Assembly (NCBI GenBank): GCA_964345925.1
Contig: CAYFSP010000001.1
Span: forward strand, 96,152-160,151
DNA from: Miniphocaeibacter sp964345925
GTDB taxonomy: Bacteria; Bacillota; Clostridia; Tissierellales; Peptoniphilaceae
Reading direction: 5' to 3'
DNA: 64,000 nt
The translations under genes and the position numbers were made by a program. Below, piece by piece: positions 8,572 to 17,394 of this stretch; within the stretch, counting starts at the first letter, position 1, and each line of letters starts with the position of its first letter. The notes beneath the pieces were generated by a model. That model was not told where the DNA came from. It did not search any database and worked only from the letters and a program-made list of their open reading frames with translations.

Positions 8572-10365
8572 TTGGCATATATTCACGAGGATAAAATCAA
8601 TGAAATTAAAGATCAATTAGACATAGTTCAAATTATTTCTGATTATGTTGAATTAAAACAGTCAGGTAATAATTATTTAGGATTATGTCCGTTTCATAAT
8701 GAAAAAACTCCTTCATTTACTGTTTCTGCACAAAAAGGTATATTTCACTGTTTCGGATGTGGAGAGGGAGGAGATGCAATTTCATTTATAATGAAAAAGG
8801 AAAGTTTATCCTACCCTGAAGCAATTCATTTCTTAGCAGATAAATTAGGAATTTTTATTGAAACTGGTAAAGTTGATAAAAAATTATATGATCATAGAAA
8901 AAAATTATTTCAAATAAATGATGAAGCAAAATTATATTTTTTTCAAAATCTTTTAGCAAGTCCTATTCCAAAAAGGTATATTCAAGATAGAGGCATTAAC
9001 AAGAATTTAATAAACAGGTACATGATTGGTTATGCAACGAAAAACTCACAAGGTTTATTAAATCACTTAATGAAAAAAGGATACAAACTTGATGATTTAC
9101 TGGAACTGGGATTGGTTAAAAAATCAAGAAAAAATGGATCACTTTATGATGCTTATATAAATAGATTGATGTTTCCAATTATAGATAGTAGAAAGAATAT
9201 TATTGGTTTTGGTGGAAGAACATTAGGTGAAGATAGAGCTAAATATATTAATTCACCAGAATCAGTTGTTTATCATAAAAGTGACCATATATATGGTACA
9301 ATGAATTTTAAAAATATATCTAAAGAGAATAAAGCTATTTTAGTTGAAGGCTATATGGACGTTATATCCTTATCTAATTATGGAATTGATTATAGTGTAG
9401 CCAGTCTTGGTACATCTTTAACAAAAGAACAAGCAAAGCTTATATCAAGATATACAAAAAATATATTTATTTGTTATGATGGAGATAATGCAGGTATTCT
9501 TGCAGCTGAAAGAGCGTTGAATATTTTCAAGGAAATAGAGATTTTTCCTAATATAGTAAAGATTCCAGATGGATTGGATCCAGATGATTATTTAAAGGAA
9601 TATGGAAAAGAGTCTTTTTTTAATTTGTTGGAAAATTCACTTAATCCAATTCTATATAAGTATAATAATTTATTAAAAAAATTCGATTTAAAGAATATAG
9701 ATGAAAAAATAGAGTTTTTAAAAGAATTGACTGAGCTGTTGACAACAATTGATAGTAGATTGGTCAGAGATGAATATATAAATAGATTTGCTAAGGATTT
9801 AAACTTAGATAAGGATAATTTATCCTTTGAAGTAAACAATATATTAAAAAGTAGCAATTCAAAACTCAATACTAAATTGGTTAATAATGAAGAACCAATT
9901 TCTGTAAAGAGTCAAAATAGTTATAAGAGGATTTTATTAGAATCTTTAAGATTCATTGTTTTTAACTCAGAAAAAAGAGAAGAGATAATTCGTATTTCAG
10001 ATTTCTTAAATGATAAGACGAAGTATTGGAAGGATACTTTGTCGTCTATATTAAAAATTAATATAAATTCTGAAAAGACAGTAGCCGATCAATTAGAGGA
10101 AAATAGAATTGATGCTAATATAAGAAAAATAATAAATCAGGTATTTATGGTTAAGGATAGAAAATATTATTTAGATTCAAATAATGCGAACAACTATATT
10201 AATTCTATGGAAAAGAATAAATTGATAATTGAAAGAGATACTTTAAAAGAACAGTTTTCTCTCTTATCAGATTATGAAAGCTTAAGTGATGAATTGAAAA
10301 ATGTTTACAACAGCCTTGCAATGGATATATTAAGGTTAGATAAAGATATTAAAAAGATGATGTAA
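8572..10365 (+). CDS. dnaG: DNA primase
   Basis: Synthesises RNA primers at the replication fork, working with the replicative helicase. I place the start at TTG 8572, six bases after GGAGGG; a longer frame would run back into dgt. The product is 597 residues. The zinc-binding domain has Cys39, His42, Cys60 and Cys63 ('CPFHNEKTPSF...CFGCGEGGD'); the TOPRIM catalytic core shows 'VEGYMDVISL' and 'CYDGDNAGILAAERAL'. The C-terminal third is the helicase-interaction region and is poorly conserved, as expected. rpoD follows immediately. Confidence 0.97.
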   Translation: MAYIHEDKINEIKDQLDIVQIISDYVELKQSGNNYLGLCPFHNEKTPSFTVSAQKGIFHCFGCGEGGDAISFIMKKESLSYPEAIHFLADKLGIFIETGKVDKKLYDHRKKLFQINDEAKLYFFQNLLASPIPKRYIQDRGINKNLINRYMIGYATKNSQGLLNHLMKKGYKLDDLLELGLVKKSRKNGSLYDAYINRLMFPIIDSRKNIIGFGGRTLGEDRAKYINSPESVVYHKSDHIYGTMNFKNISKENKAILVEGYMDVISLSNYGIDYSVASLGTSLTKEQAKLISRYTKNIFICYDGDNAGILAAERALNIFKEIEIFPNIVKIPDGLDPDDYLKEYGKESFFNLLENSLNPILYKYNNLLKKFDLKNIDEKIEFLKELTELLTTIDSRLVRDEYINRFAKDLNLDKDNLSFEVNNILKSSNSKLNTKLVNNEEPISVKSQNSYKRILLESLRFIVFNSEKREEIIRISDFLNDKTKYWKDTLSSILKININSEKTVADQLEENRIDANIRKIINQVFMVKDRKYYLDSNNANNYINSMEKNKLIIERDTLKEQFSLLSDYESLSDELKNVYNSLAMDILRLDKDIKKMM

Positions 10366-10379
10366 TGGGAGGATTCGTT

Positions 10380-11570
10380 ATGGGAGATAGTAAATCGAAC
10401 AAGGAATTTGATGAGAACGAATTGGAAATAGAAGATATTAAAAAGGATATTATTGATGAAATCATTAGTATTGCATCTGATAATGATGGAATGATTACAG
10501 AGGAAAAATTTAAATCAATAGATTATTATTCTGAACTTTCCGATGAGGATATTGAGGATATAGAAAAAATACTTATTGAAGAAAACATAGAATTAATAAA
10601 AGAATCCGATAAAAAAATACTTATTGAAAAGGAAGAAGATAAGGACGATGATGTTCTAGAAGAAGATCTAGATGAAAAGGAAGAGGACAAGGAAGAAGAA
10701 GTAGAGATAAAGGTAGAGGATTTGTCCAATATTAAAGGTTTAAATGTAGATGATCCTGTTAAGATGTATCTAAAGGAAATTGGTAAAATACCACTACTTA
10801 CCGCTGATGAGGAGGTTGCTCTTGCTAAGAGAATGGAAGCAGGAGATAACTATGCTAAAAAGCGTCTAGCTGAGACAAATTTAAGACTCGTTGAAAAAAA
10901 AAAAAAAAGGTATGTAGGAAGAGGTATGCAATTTTTAGACCTAATACAAGAAGGAAACCTAGGGTTAATGAAAGCTGTTGAAAAATTTGACTACAAGAGA
11001 GGTTTCAAATTCTCGACTTATGCTACTTGGTGGATAAGACAGGCAATTACTAGAGCTATAGCAGACCAAGCGCGTACTATTAGAATTCCAGTTCATATGG
11101 TTGAAACAATAAATAAATTAGTTAGAATTGAGAGACAATTAATTCAGGAGTTAGGAAGGGATCCTACAAATGAAGAAATTGCTAAAGAGATGGGTATTGA
11201 AGTTGAAAAGGTTAGAGAAGTTAGAAAAATAGCTCAAGAGCCTGTATCACTGGAAACTCCAATAGGGGAAGAAGAAGATAGCCATCTAGGAGATTTTATT
11301 GAGGATGAAACAGCAGTAGCACCTGATGAAGCTGCAAACTTTACTATGTTAAGAGAACAGTTAAATGAGATATTAGCTACTTTAAATGATAGGGAGAGAA
11401 AAGTTTTAGAATTGAGATTTGGCCTTACAGATGGTACTCCTAGAACATTGGAAGAAGTTGGAAAAGAATTCAATGTTACAAGGGAGAGAATTCGTCAAAT
11501 TGAAGCAAAGGCTTTAAGAAAATTGAAACATCCTAGTAGAAGTCAAAAACTTAAGGATTTCTTGGAGTAA
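10380..11570 (+). CDS. rpoD: Principal RNA polymerase sigma factor, with an anomalous 15-A run
   Basis: Housekeeping sigma-70 factor. The start at ATG 10380 is preceded by GGGAGG at 10367-10372. The N-terminal part is a very acidic region (about residues 70-115), followed by region 1.2 ('DDPVKMYLKEIGKIPLLT'), region 2 ('YVGRGMQFLDLIQEGNLGLM' and 'FKFSTYATWWIRQAITRAIA'), region 3 and region 4 with 'TRERIRQIEAKALRKLKHP'. The odd point is 10894-10908, fifteen consecutive A. They encode EKKKK in 'RLVEKKKKRYVG', where sigma-70 proteins almost always have 'RLVVSIAKRYVG'. The length and frame are unchanged. See findings. The downstream gene trmK starts three bases after the stop. Confidence 0.96.
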   Translation: MGDSKSNKEFDENELEIEDIKKDIIDEIISIASDNDGMITEEKFKSIDYYSELSDEDIEDIEKILIEENIELIKESDKKILIEKEEDKDDDVLEEDLDEKEEDKEEEVEIKVEDLSNIKGLNVDDPVKMYLKEIGKIPLLTADEEVALAKRMEAGDNYAKKRLAETNLRLVEKKKKRYVGRGMQFLDLIQEGNLGLMKAVEKFDYKRGFKFSTYATWWIRQAITRAIADQARTIRIPVHMVETINKLVRIERQLIQELGRDPTNEEIAKEMGIEVEKVREVRKIAQEPVSLETPIGEEEDSHLGDFIEDETAVAPDEAANFTMLREQLNEILATLNDRERKVLELRFGLTDGTPRTLEEVGKEFNVTRERIRQIEAKALRKLKHPSRSQKLKDFLE

Positions 11571-11573
11571 AAA

Positions 11574-12266
11574 ATGCAACAATTAAGATTAAAAGAAATA
11601 GTTGATTTAGTTGAAAAAAATTCAATAGTTGCAGATATAGGTACTGACCATGGGTTAATACCTATATTTTTATCTGAAAATAAAATCTGTAAAAAGATAA
11701 TAGCATCTGATATTAGTGAGAAGTCGTTATACAAATTAGTAAGTAGATTAGATGATGCTTATTGGATAGATAATATTGAAACACGAGTTTCTAATGGATT
11801 AAATTCATATAAGCTTTTTGAAGTAGATACTATTATTATTTCAGGAATGGGTGGTTTATTGATTAAACAGATATTGGAAGATAATTTGGATATTGCAAAA
11901 TCTGCAAATAATTTGATTCTACAGGGCAATAATGGATTATCTGAATTGAGACATTTTTTACATGAAAATGGATTTACAATAATTGATGAGAAGGATGTAT
12001 TCGAAAACGATAAATATTACCAAATAATTAAAACTGGAAATGGCTTAGAAAAATATAAGAATGAATATGAATATGAATTCGGTAAAATATTAGTAGAAAA
12101 TAAATCAGAAAATTTACTAGAAAATATTAAAAGAATTATCATTTCTGATGAGAAAATTCTAGAAAAATTAAAATCTAAAAATAGTGTATCGGCTAAAAGT
12201 AGATCAGAGGAATTAGAAAACGAAATATATATTTATAATAAATTGAGGGATAAAATTGAAAATTAA
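11574..12266 (+). CDS. trmK: tRNA (adenine(22)-N(1))-methyltransferase TrmK
   Basis: SAM-dependent enzyme that makes m1A22 in tRNA; it is restricted largely to Gram-positives. The 230-residue protein begins 'LRLKEIVDLVEKNSIVADIG' with the SAM motif 'VADIGTDHGLIPIFL', then 'IIISGMGGLLIKQIL', the family signature, and a C-terminal coiled-coil-like helix pair. It starts just after rpoD, with GGAG overlapping the rpoD end, and its stop overlaps the NIF3 gene start; rpoD-trmK-yqfO is the usual order in Bacillota. Confidence 0.94.
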   Translation: MQQLRLKEIVDLVEKNSIVADIGTDHGLIPIFLSENKICKKIIASDISEKSLYKLVSRLDDAYWIDNIETRVSNGLNSYKLFEVDTIIISGMGGLLIKQILEDNLDIAKSANNLILQGNNGLSELRHFLHENGFTIIDEKDVFENDKYYQIIKTGNGLEKYKNEYEYEFGKILVENKSENLLENIKRIIISDEKILEKLKSKNSVSAKSRSEELENEIYIYNKLRDKIEN

Positions 12267-13032
12267 AGATGTTTTATTACAATTTGAAGAATTTTCACCT
12301 TTATACTTGCAAGATAATTGGGATAATAGTGGGTTACAATTTGGAAATATAGATAATGATTTAGAATCCATATTAATTTCCTTAGATTTTGGCTTAGAAC
12401 TTGTAAAGCATTCAATAGAAATTGGTGCTAACTTAATCATTACACATCATCCAGTTTTTTTTAACGAAATAAAATCAATAGAATTTATTAGTGATTTTGG
12501 AAAAGCAGTGGAATTAGCAATTAAAAATGATATAGTTGTTTATAGTAGTCATACATGTTTGGACTATGTTAGTGGTGGTGTAAATGATAAATTAGCAGAA
12601 ATTATAGGTCTATATAATACCAATCCTATTATAGAACATGAATTTGATCAAAAAATAGGCTTAGGAAGATATGCTAAAATAGATAAGATTTGTGTTAAGG
12701 ATTATATTGAATTTATAAAGAAGAGAATATTTGAAGATAATATTATAGTATATGGTGATTTAGATGTATATATAGAATCTGTAGGTGTTGTTGGAGGTTC
12801 AGGTTCATCAGCAATACAAAAAGCTATAGATTTAAATATTGATTTATTGATTACTGGTGATATAAAATATCATAATGCTGAATTTGCAGTGGAAAATAAT
12901 TTGATTTTAGTGGATTTAGGTCATTATATTACTGAAAAATATATTATTGAAGGGCTATTAAATTATTTTAAGGATAAGGGATTAAAGGTGAGTAGTTTTT
13001 ATAAGGATAAATCCTTAAGAAAAATATTATAA
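12256..13032 (+). CDS. NIF3-family dinuclear metal-centre protein (YqfO-like)
   Basis: NIF3/GTP-cyclohydrolase-I-type-2-like protein of 258 residues. Metal ligands are visible in 'LIITHHPVFF' (His-His), 'VVYSSHTCLD' and the C-terminal 'LILVDLGHYITE'. It is the short form without the PII-like insert found in longer Bacillus YqfO. The start is TTG 12256, overlapping trmK by 11 bases. No enzymatic reaction is established for the family. The rnpB promoter begins only a few bases after its stop. Confidence 0.9.
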   Translation: MKIKDVLLQFEEFSPLYLQDNWDNSGLQFGNIDNDLESILISLDFGLELVKHSIEIGANLIITHHPVFFNEIKSIEFISDFGKAVELAIKNDIVVYSSHTCLDYVSGGVNDKLAEIIGLYNTNPIIEHEFDQKIGLGRYAKIDKICVKDYIEFIKKRIFEDNIIVYGDLDVYIESVGVVGGSGSSAIQKAIDLNIDLLITGDIKYHNAEFAVENNLILVDLGHYITEKYIIEGLLNYFKDKGLKVSSFYKDKSLRKIL

Positions 13033-13036
13033 AATA

Positions 13037-13045
13037 TGGTATAAT
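13037..13045 (+). promoter_or_regulatory. Extended -10 promoter for rnpB
   Basis: TGGTATAAT (extended -10: TG, one base, TATAAT at 13040-13045) lies directly before the RNase P RNA, with its predicted 5' end a few bases downstream. No good -35 hexamer is seen, consistent with an extended -10 promoter. Confidence 0.65.
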
Positions 13046-13047
13046 TG

Positions 13048-13374
13048 TGAAGTGAGTAGAAAAGATAATCGCGTTAATACGAGGAAAGTCCGTGCACCAC
13101 AGAGCAGGATGCTGGATAACGTCCAGTGAGGGTGACCTTAAGGATAGTGCAACAGAGAGATACCGCCGCAAGGTAAGGGTGGAAAGGCGAGGTAAGAGCT
13201 CACCAGCATACAGGTGACTGTATGGCTATGTAAACCCCATTCGGTGCAAGATCAAAGTGGAATAGTAAGTGGCTGCTCGTCACTCCTAAGGTAGATCGCT
13301 TGAGCTAACTGGTAACAATTAGCCTAGATAGATGATTATTTAATACAGAACACGGCTTATTTTCTGGTCACTTG
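13048..13374 (+). ncRNA. rnpB: RNase P RNA (bacterial type A-like)
   Basis: Catalytic RNA of RNase P, which matures tRNA 5' ends. The conserved regions are present: GAGGAAAGTCCGTGC (13080-13095, the 5' strand of P4), AGAGAGATACCGCC, and ACAGAACACGGCTTAT near the 3' end (the 3' strand of P4). The 5' end GAAGTGA pairs with TCACTT at the 3' end (P1), fixing the boundaries at about 13048-13374. The architecture is the type A form found in Clostridia rather than the Bacillus type B. A small hairpin TTGCC-TTTA-GGCAA follows at 13372-13385. Confidence 0.94.
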
Positions 13375-13424
13375 CCTTTAGGCAATAATTTAATAATTGA
13401 TTTCAAAATAGTAATTAGAATAAT

Positions 13425-13598
13425 TTATACATAGCGAATTGGTAATGGTGAAAGTCCAATTATAAATTTCTAATGAATGGGTTTGATATATATTCAAAAG
13501 TGTAACTCACTATATAGAGTTTTAAGTGGCAATTGCAAATGAAGTGGTACCGCGGAAAAATTTCGTCTTCTATAATTTATATTATAGAGGACTTTTTT
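13425..13598 (+). promoter_or_regulatory. T-box riboswitch, tryptophan specifier, upstream of trpS
   Basis: Senses uncharged tRNA-Trp and controls trpS by transcription attenuation. Stem I has the distal-loop element GGTGAAAGTCC at 13446-13457 and the specifier region GAA-TGG-G with the Trp codon at 13478-13480. The T-box proper, AAGTGGTACCGCGG, is at 13542-13555. It is followed by a terminator with arms GTCTTCTATAAT (13565-13576) and ATTATAGAGGAC (13581-13592) and six T. The specifier matches the downstream synthetase. Confidence 0.95.
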
Positions 13599-13611
13599 AA
13601 TAGGAGGAATT

Positions 13612-14604
13612 ATGGAAAAAAAAATAGTATTTAGTGGTGTACAACCATCAGGTGGATTAACAATAGGAAATTACTTAGGAGCAATAAAAAATTTTTCAAA
13701 ATTACAAGATGAGTATAATAGTATCTATTCTATTGTAGATATGCATTCAATAACTGTTCCACAAGTACCAAAGGATTTAAGACACAGAACATTTCAAGTT
13801 TTGGCATTATACTTAGCCACAGGTTTGGACCCTGAAAAATCTACAGTATTTGTACAGTCTCATGTTTCTGCTCATGCAGAGCTATGCTGGGTGTTAAACT
13901 CAATTTCGTATATGGGTCAATTAAGCAGAATGACTCAATTTAAGGATAAATCTTCTAAATCTGAGGAAAATCTAAATGCTGCATTATTTACATATCCTGT
14001 TTTGATGGCAGCTGATATTTTACTTTATCAAACGGATTATGTTCCAGTTGGTGAAGATCAAAGACAGCATTTAGAACTAGCTAGAGACTTGGCAATAAGA
14101 TTTAATAGTAAATATAGTGATACATTTAAGGTACCTGATAATTTAATACAAAAGGAAACGGGAAAAATATATAGTTTAAAAAATCCTGAAATAAAGATGT
14201 CAAAATCAGATGAAGATGTAAATAGTTATATTTTAATGCTTGATGATAAGGATACAATAATTAGAAAAATTAAAAGAGCGGTTACTGATTCATTAGGAGA
14301 GTTTAACTATTCAGATGAACAAAAGGGTCTCAAGAACCTTATAAATATTTATGTTACTTTTTCTGGATTATCAGTAGATGATATTGTATGTAAGTATAGA
14401 GGTGAAAACTATTCTGTATTTAAAGCTGATTTAGGTGAATTGATTGCAGAGAGCTTAGATCCAATACAAACTGAATATAATAGACTTATAAAGGATAAAG
14501 CCTACTTAGAGGAAGTTATGAGAAATGGTGCTGAAAAAGCTAGGAGACAGTCTTATAAAACATTAAGAAAAGTATACAAGAAAGTTGGATTTGTACAGAT
14601 CTAA
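13612..14604 (+). CDS. trpS: Tryptophanyl-tRNA synthetase
   Basis: Class I synthetase charging tRNA-Trp. The 330-residue product is the usual length. The HIGH-equivalent motif is 'PSGGLTIGNYLG' at residues 12-23, the Trp-binding loop includes 'DMHSITVP', and the KMSKS loop is 'IKMSKSDED' near residue 200. GGAGG precedes the ATG by six bases. It is expressed from the T-box leader and is not followed by a clear terminator; an inverted repeat at 14630-14653 lacks a T tract. Confidence 0.97.
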   Translation: MEKKIVFSGVQPSGGLTIGNYLGAIKNFSKLQDEYNSIYSIVDMHSITVPQVPKDLRHRTFQVLALYLATGLDPEKSTVFVQSHVSAHAELCWVLNSISYMGQLSRMTQFKDKSSKSEENLNAALFTYPVLMAADILLYQTDYVPVGEDQRQHLELARDLAIRFNSKYSDTFKVPDNLIQKETGKIYSLKNPEIKMSKSDEDVNSYILMLDDKDTIIRKIKRAVTDSLGEFNYSDEQKGLKNLINIYVTFSGLSVDDIVCKYRGENYSVFKADLGELIAESLDPIQTEYNRLIKDKAYLEEVMRNGAEKARRQSYKTLRKVYKKVGFVQI

Positions 14605-14622
14605 ATATTATTATAAAGTAAT

Positions 14623-14653
14623 TTGACAAAAAGATTAATATCTGATAATCTTT
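14623..14653 (+). promoter_or_regulatory. Candidate lysA operon promoter with an inverted repeat between its elements
   Basis: TTGACA at 14623-14628 is followed by GATAAT at 14644-14649 (15-base spacing) or TAATCT at 14646-14651 (17). An inverted repeat AAAGATTA (14630-14637) / TAATCTTT (14646-14653) spans the spacer and the -10. It could be a repressor site. The riboswitch starts about 25 bases downstream. Confidence 0.5.
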
Positions 14654-14677
14654 AATACAATAGAATATTCAATATAT

Positions 14678-14868
14678 AAAGAGGCCGCGATTTAAATAAG
14701 TAGATGTCGAAAGGTTAAGTCGCCGAAATACGTAAGTATTGGGGTTATACTGAATAAGTATAGCACTGTCGATAAGGATATGCCCATTTCTTTATTGGAG
14801 GACTTTATATGTTGAGGGCAGAAGGAATGTTTATTAACTATGAGTGCCTTTTGCTCATAGTTTTTTTT
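14678..14868 (+). promoter_or_regulatory. Lysine riboswitch (L box) with terminator
   Basis: Leader with the L-box conserved blocks in order: AGAGG...GCGA and AAGTA near 14680-14702, GTCGCCGAA at about 14720, GGTTATACTGAATAAG at 14745-14760, ACTGTCGATAAGGATATG, and TTGGAGGACTTTAT at 14795-14808. The expression platform ends in a terminator with arms AACTATGAG (14836-14844) and CTCATAGTT (14854-14862) and a T tract to 14868. High lysine should therefore switch off the six-gene operon downstream. The identification is by pattern and by the gene context (lysA, lysC, dap genes). Confidence 0.92.
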
Positions 14869-14892
14869 ATACAATAATTAGAGGTGATTATA

Positions 14893-16194
14893 TTGAAATT
14901 GTTGGGGAATATGAATATAAAAAATAATGAATTATATATAAATAAAAAATCTTGCTCTGAACTAGCAAAGGAGTTTGGAACACCGTTATTTATTATTGAT
15001 GAGGTAGACTTTAGAGATAAGATAAGACTATATAGGAATAATTTTCAAAGTAAATTTTTTGAAACTAGAGTTATATACGCTTCAAAAGCCATGTTAAATA
15101 TATATACGGCTAAAATAATAAAAGATGAGGATATATTCATAGATGTTGTAAGTGGTGGAGAACTCTATACAGTACTAAAAGCCGGATTTCCAACAGACAA
15201 AATATATTTTCATGGTAATAATAAACTTAAGAAGGAATTGGAATTAGCAGTTGATAATAATATAGGTACAATAGTACTAGACAATAAAGATGAAGTGGAA
15301 AGATTATCCAAGATACTAGAGAAGAAAAATAAAAAGCAAAGGGTTTTATTAAGGGTAAATCCTGGTATTGATGCTCATACTCATGAATATATAAAAACTA
15401 CAAAATTGGATTCAAAATTTGGTGAATCAATTTTTGATGATAATATATTTAAAATAATAAATAATATTATCGATAATAAATATTTAAGTTTTGAAGGGTT
15501 CCATTGCCATATAGGTTCACAGATTTTTGAGAAGGAATCATTCCAAAAAGAAGCTGAGACCATGTTGGAATTTTCTAAAAAAGTTGAGGATACAATTAAT
15601 TATAAGATCAATGAGTTGAATTTAGGCGGTGGATTTGGAGTTTACTATACTGAGGAGGATAATCCATTTATTGTTTCAGAATTTTTAAATGAACTATCTC
15701 TAAATTTGGTAAAATATATGAATAAATATGATCTATCAATAAAAAGATTCTCAATAGAACCTGGTAGATCCCTAATTAGCAACAGTGGATCTACATTGTA
15801 TACCATAGGTGGAGTTAAGGAAACTTTTGGTGGTAAAGATTATATTTTCGTAGATGGTGGTATGACGGATAATCCAAGACCAGCTTTATATCAAGCAAAA
15901 TATGAATCCATAATTACAAATAAGGCAAATGATAAAGAAACCAATATATATACTATAGCAGGTAAATGTTGTGAATCTGGAGATATATTGATTACAGACT
16001 ATAAATTACCAAAAGCAGTAGAAGATGATTTGTTATTAATATCATCTACTGGTGCCTATACTTATTCAATGAGTAGTAATTATAATAGAGTAGAGAAACC
16101 GGCAATGGTGTTTGTAACGGAAGATTCGGTAAATTTAGCAGTAAGAAGGCAGAGCTATGAGGATTTAATCAGAGAGGATGTTGATTTTGAGTAA
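14893..16194 (+). CDS. lysA: Diaminopimelate decarboxylase
   Basis: PLP enzyme that decarboxylates meso-diaminopimelate to L-lysine, the last step of the pathway. It has the PLP lysine in 'VIYASKAMLNIYT', the glycine-rich phosphate loop 'LNLGGGFGVYYTEED', and the dimer-interface motif 'GKCCESGDIL'. I place the start at TTG 14893, six bases after AGAGGTGA; the upstream GTG at 14884 lies inside that ribosome site. About 433 residues, normal. First gene of the lysine operon; its end overlaps the aspartokinase reading frame. Confidence 0.95.
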   Translation: MKLLGNMNIKNNELYINKKSCSELAKEFGTPLFIIDEVDFRDKIRLYRNNFQSKFFETRVIYASKAMLNIYTAKIIKDEDIFIDVVSGGELYTVLKAGFPTDKIYFHGNNKLKKELELAVDNNIGTIVLDNKDEVERLSKILEKKNKKQRVLLRVNPGIDAHTHEYIKTTKLDSKFGESIFDDNIFKIINNIIDNKYLSFEGFHCHIGSQIFEKESFQKEAETMLEFSKKVEDTINYKINELNLGGGFGVYYTEEDNPFIVSEFLNELSLNLVKYMNKYDLSIKRFSIEPGRSLISNSGSTLYTIGGVKETFGGKDYIFVDGGMTDNPRPALYQAKYESIITNKANDKETNIYTIAGKCCESGDILITDYKLPKAVEDDLLLISSTGAYTYSMSSNYNRVEKPAMVFVTEDSVNLAVRRQSYEDLIREDVDFE

Positions 16195-17380
16195 AGGGTT
16201 TGTAATGAAATATGGAGGTTCTTCCGTTGCTACTACAGAAAAGATTCAAGAGGTTGCAAGTAGAATAATCAAGAGAAGGAAAATTGATAATAATCTAGTA
16301 GTTGTTGTATCAGCAATGGGAAAGACTACAAATAAATTAATAAGTATGGCAAAAAATATTTCTCAAAACCCAAGTAGAAGGGAAATGGATACCTTACTTT
16401 CAACTGGTGAACAAATAACAATTTCATTGCTTTCTATGGCTTTAAATAATATGGGGTGTAAAGCAATTTCCTTAACTGGATGGCAAGCAGGAGTAAAAAC
16501 TTTTGGTTTTCATATGAAAAGTAAAATAGAAGATATTGATGAAAAGATTATTCAAAAATATATAGATGAAGAATATGTTGTAATAGTAGCTGGATTTCAA
16601 GGAATAGATGATAATAATGATATAACCACATTAGGAAGAGGAGGATCTGATACTTCAGCAGTTGCATTAGCGGCTAAATTAGGTTATTCCTGTGAAATAT
16701 ATACAGATGTGGAAGGAATTTATTCCGTTGATCCAAGAATTTTCAAACCTGCAAAAAAAATTGATTATTTGTCATATGAGGAAACTCTAGAAATGGCCAG
16801 TTTAGGAGCTAAAGTTATAGAGCCAAGAAGTGTTGAACTCGCTTGGAAAAATAAGGTTCCTTTGTATATAGCACTTAACACAAACGATGTGAAGGGAACA
16901 ACAATTTTAGAAGAGGTTAAAAATATGGAAAAAAATAGTATTACAAATATTTCAATAATAGACAATATTCTATTGGTAAATGTTGAAATATTATCTAAAG
17001 AAACAGATTGTGTAAACAATATTTTTGTAGAACTTGGAAATAAGAATATAAATATAGATATAATTAGTCAAAATAAATTTTCAAATGACAAATACTTGAT
17101 TTCCTTCACTACAACAGATGATAATAAGGAAATGGTTACAGAGATATTAAATAGTATGAATATGAATTTCAACTTCATAGAAAAGGTAAGTAAGGTTTCA
17201 ATAATCGGAAATGCAATGAGAACTCAAGCGGGAGTAGCATCAAGGGTTTTTGAAATATTAGAACAGAACAATATTGAATTTCATCAAGTATCCACATCTG
17301 AAATTAGTATTTCATATGTTATTGATGATTTCAATGTTAATATTATAGTAGGAATATTGGCAAAAGAGTTTAATTTATAA
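16187..17380 (+). CDS. lysC: Aspartokinase (monofunctional, ACT-containing)
   Basis: Phosphorylates L-aspartate at the entry of the lysine/threonine/methionine pathway. The kinase begins 'FVMKYGGSSVATTEKIQEVA', then 'VVSAMGKTTNKLI' and 'TTLGRGGSDTSAVALAAKLG'. The C-terminal third carries two ACT regulatory domains ('VSIIGNAMRTQAGVASRVFE'), so allosteric control is likely. TTG 16187 is nine bases after GAGAGG; an ATG at 16178 is too close to it. The gene overlaps the lysA end by eight bases and its stop overlaps an ATG just ahead of asd. About 397 residues. Confidence 0.94.
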   Translation: MSKGFVMKYGGSSVATTEKIQEVASRIIKRRKIDNNLVVVVSAMGKTTNKLISMAKNISQNPSRREMDTLLSTGEQITISLLSMALNNMGCKAISLTGWQAGVKTFGFHMKSKIEDIDEKIIQKYIDEEYVVIVAGFQGIDDNNDITTLGRGGSDTSAVALAAKLGYSCEIYTDVEGIYSVDPRIFKPAKKIDYLSYEETLEMASLGAKVIEPRSVELAWKNKVPLYIALNTNDVKGTTILEEVKNMEKNSITNISIIDNILLVNVEILSKETDCVNNIFVELGNKNINIDIISQNKFSNDKYLISFTTTDDNKEMVTEILNSMNMNFNFIEKVSKVSIIGNAMRTQAGVASRVFEILEQNNIEFHQVSTSEISISYVIDDFNVNIIVGILAKEFNL

Positions 17381-17394
17381 TGGAGGGATTTCAA

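Noticed and set aside
10526..10729. Serine-rich frame on the minus strand opposite rpoD
   Set aside because: It is the antisense of the acidic Glu/Asp repeat region, has no ribosome site and matches no family.
14630..14653. Hairpin after trpS as a terminator
   Set aside because: No T tract follows and it overlaps the promoter of the next operon; kept only as a possible operator.
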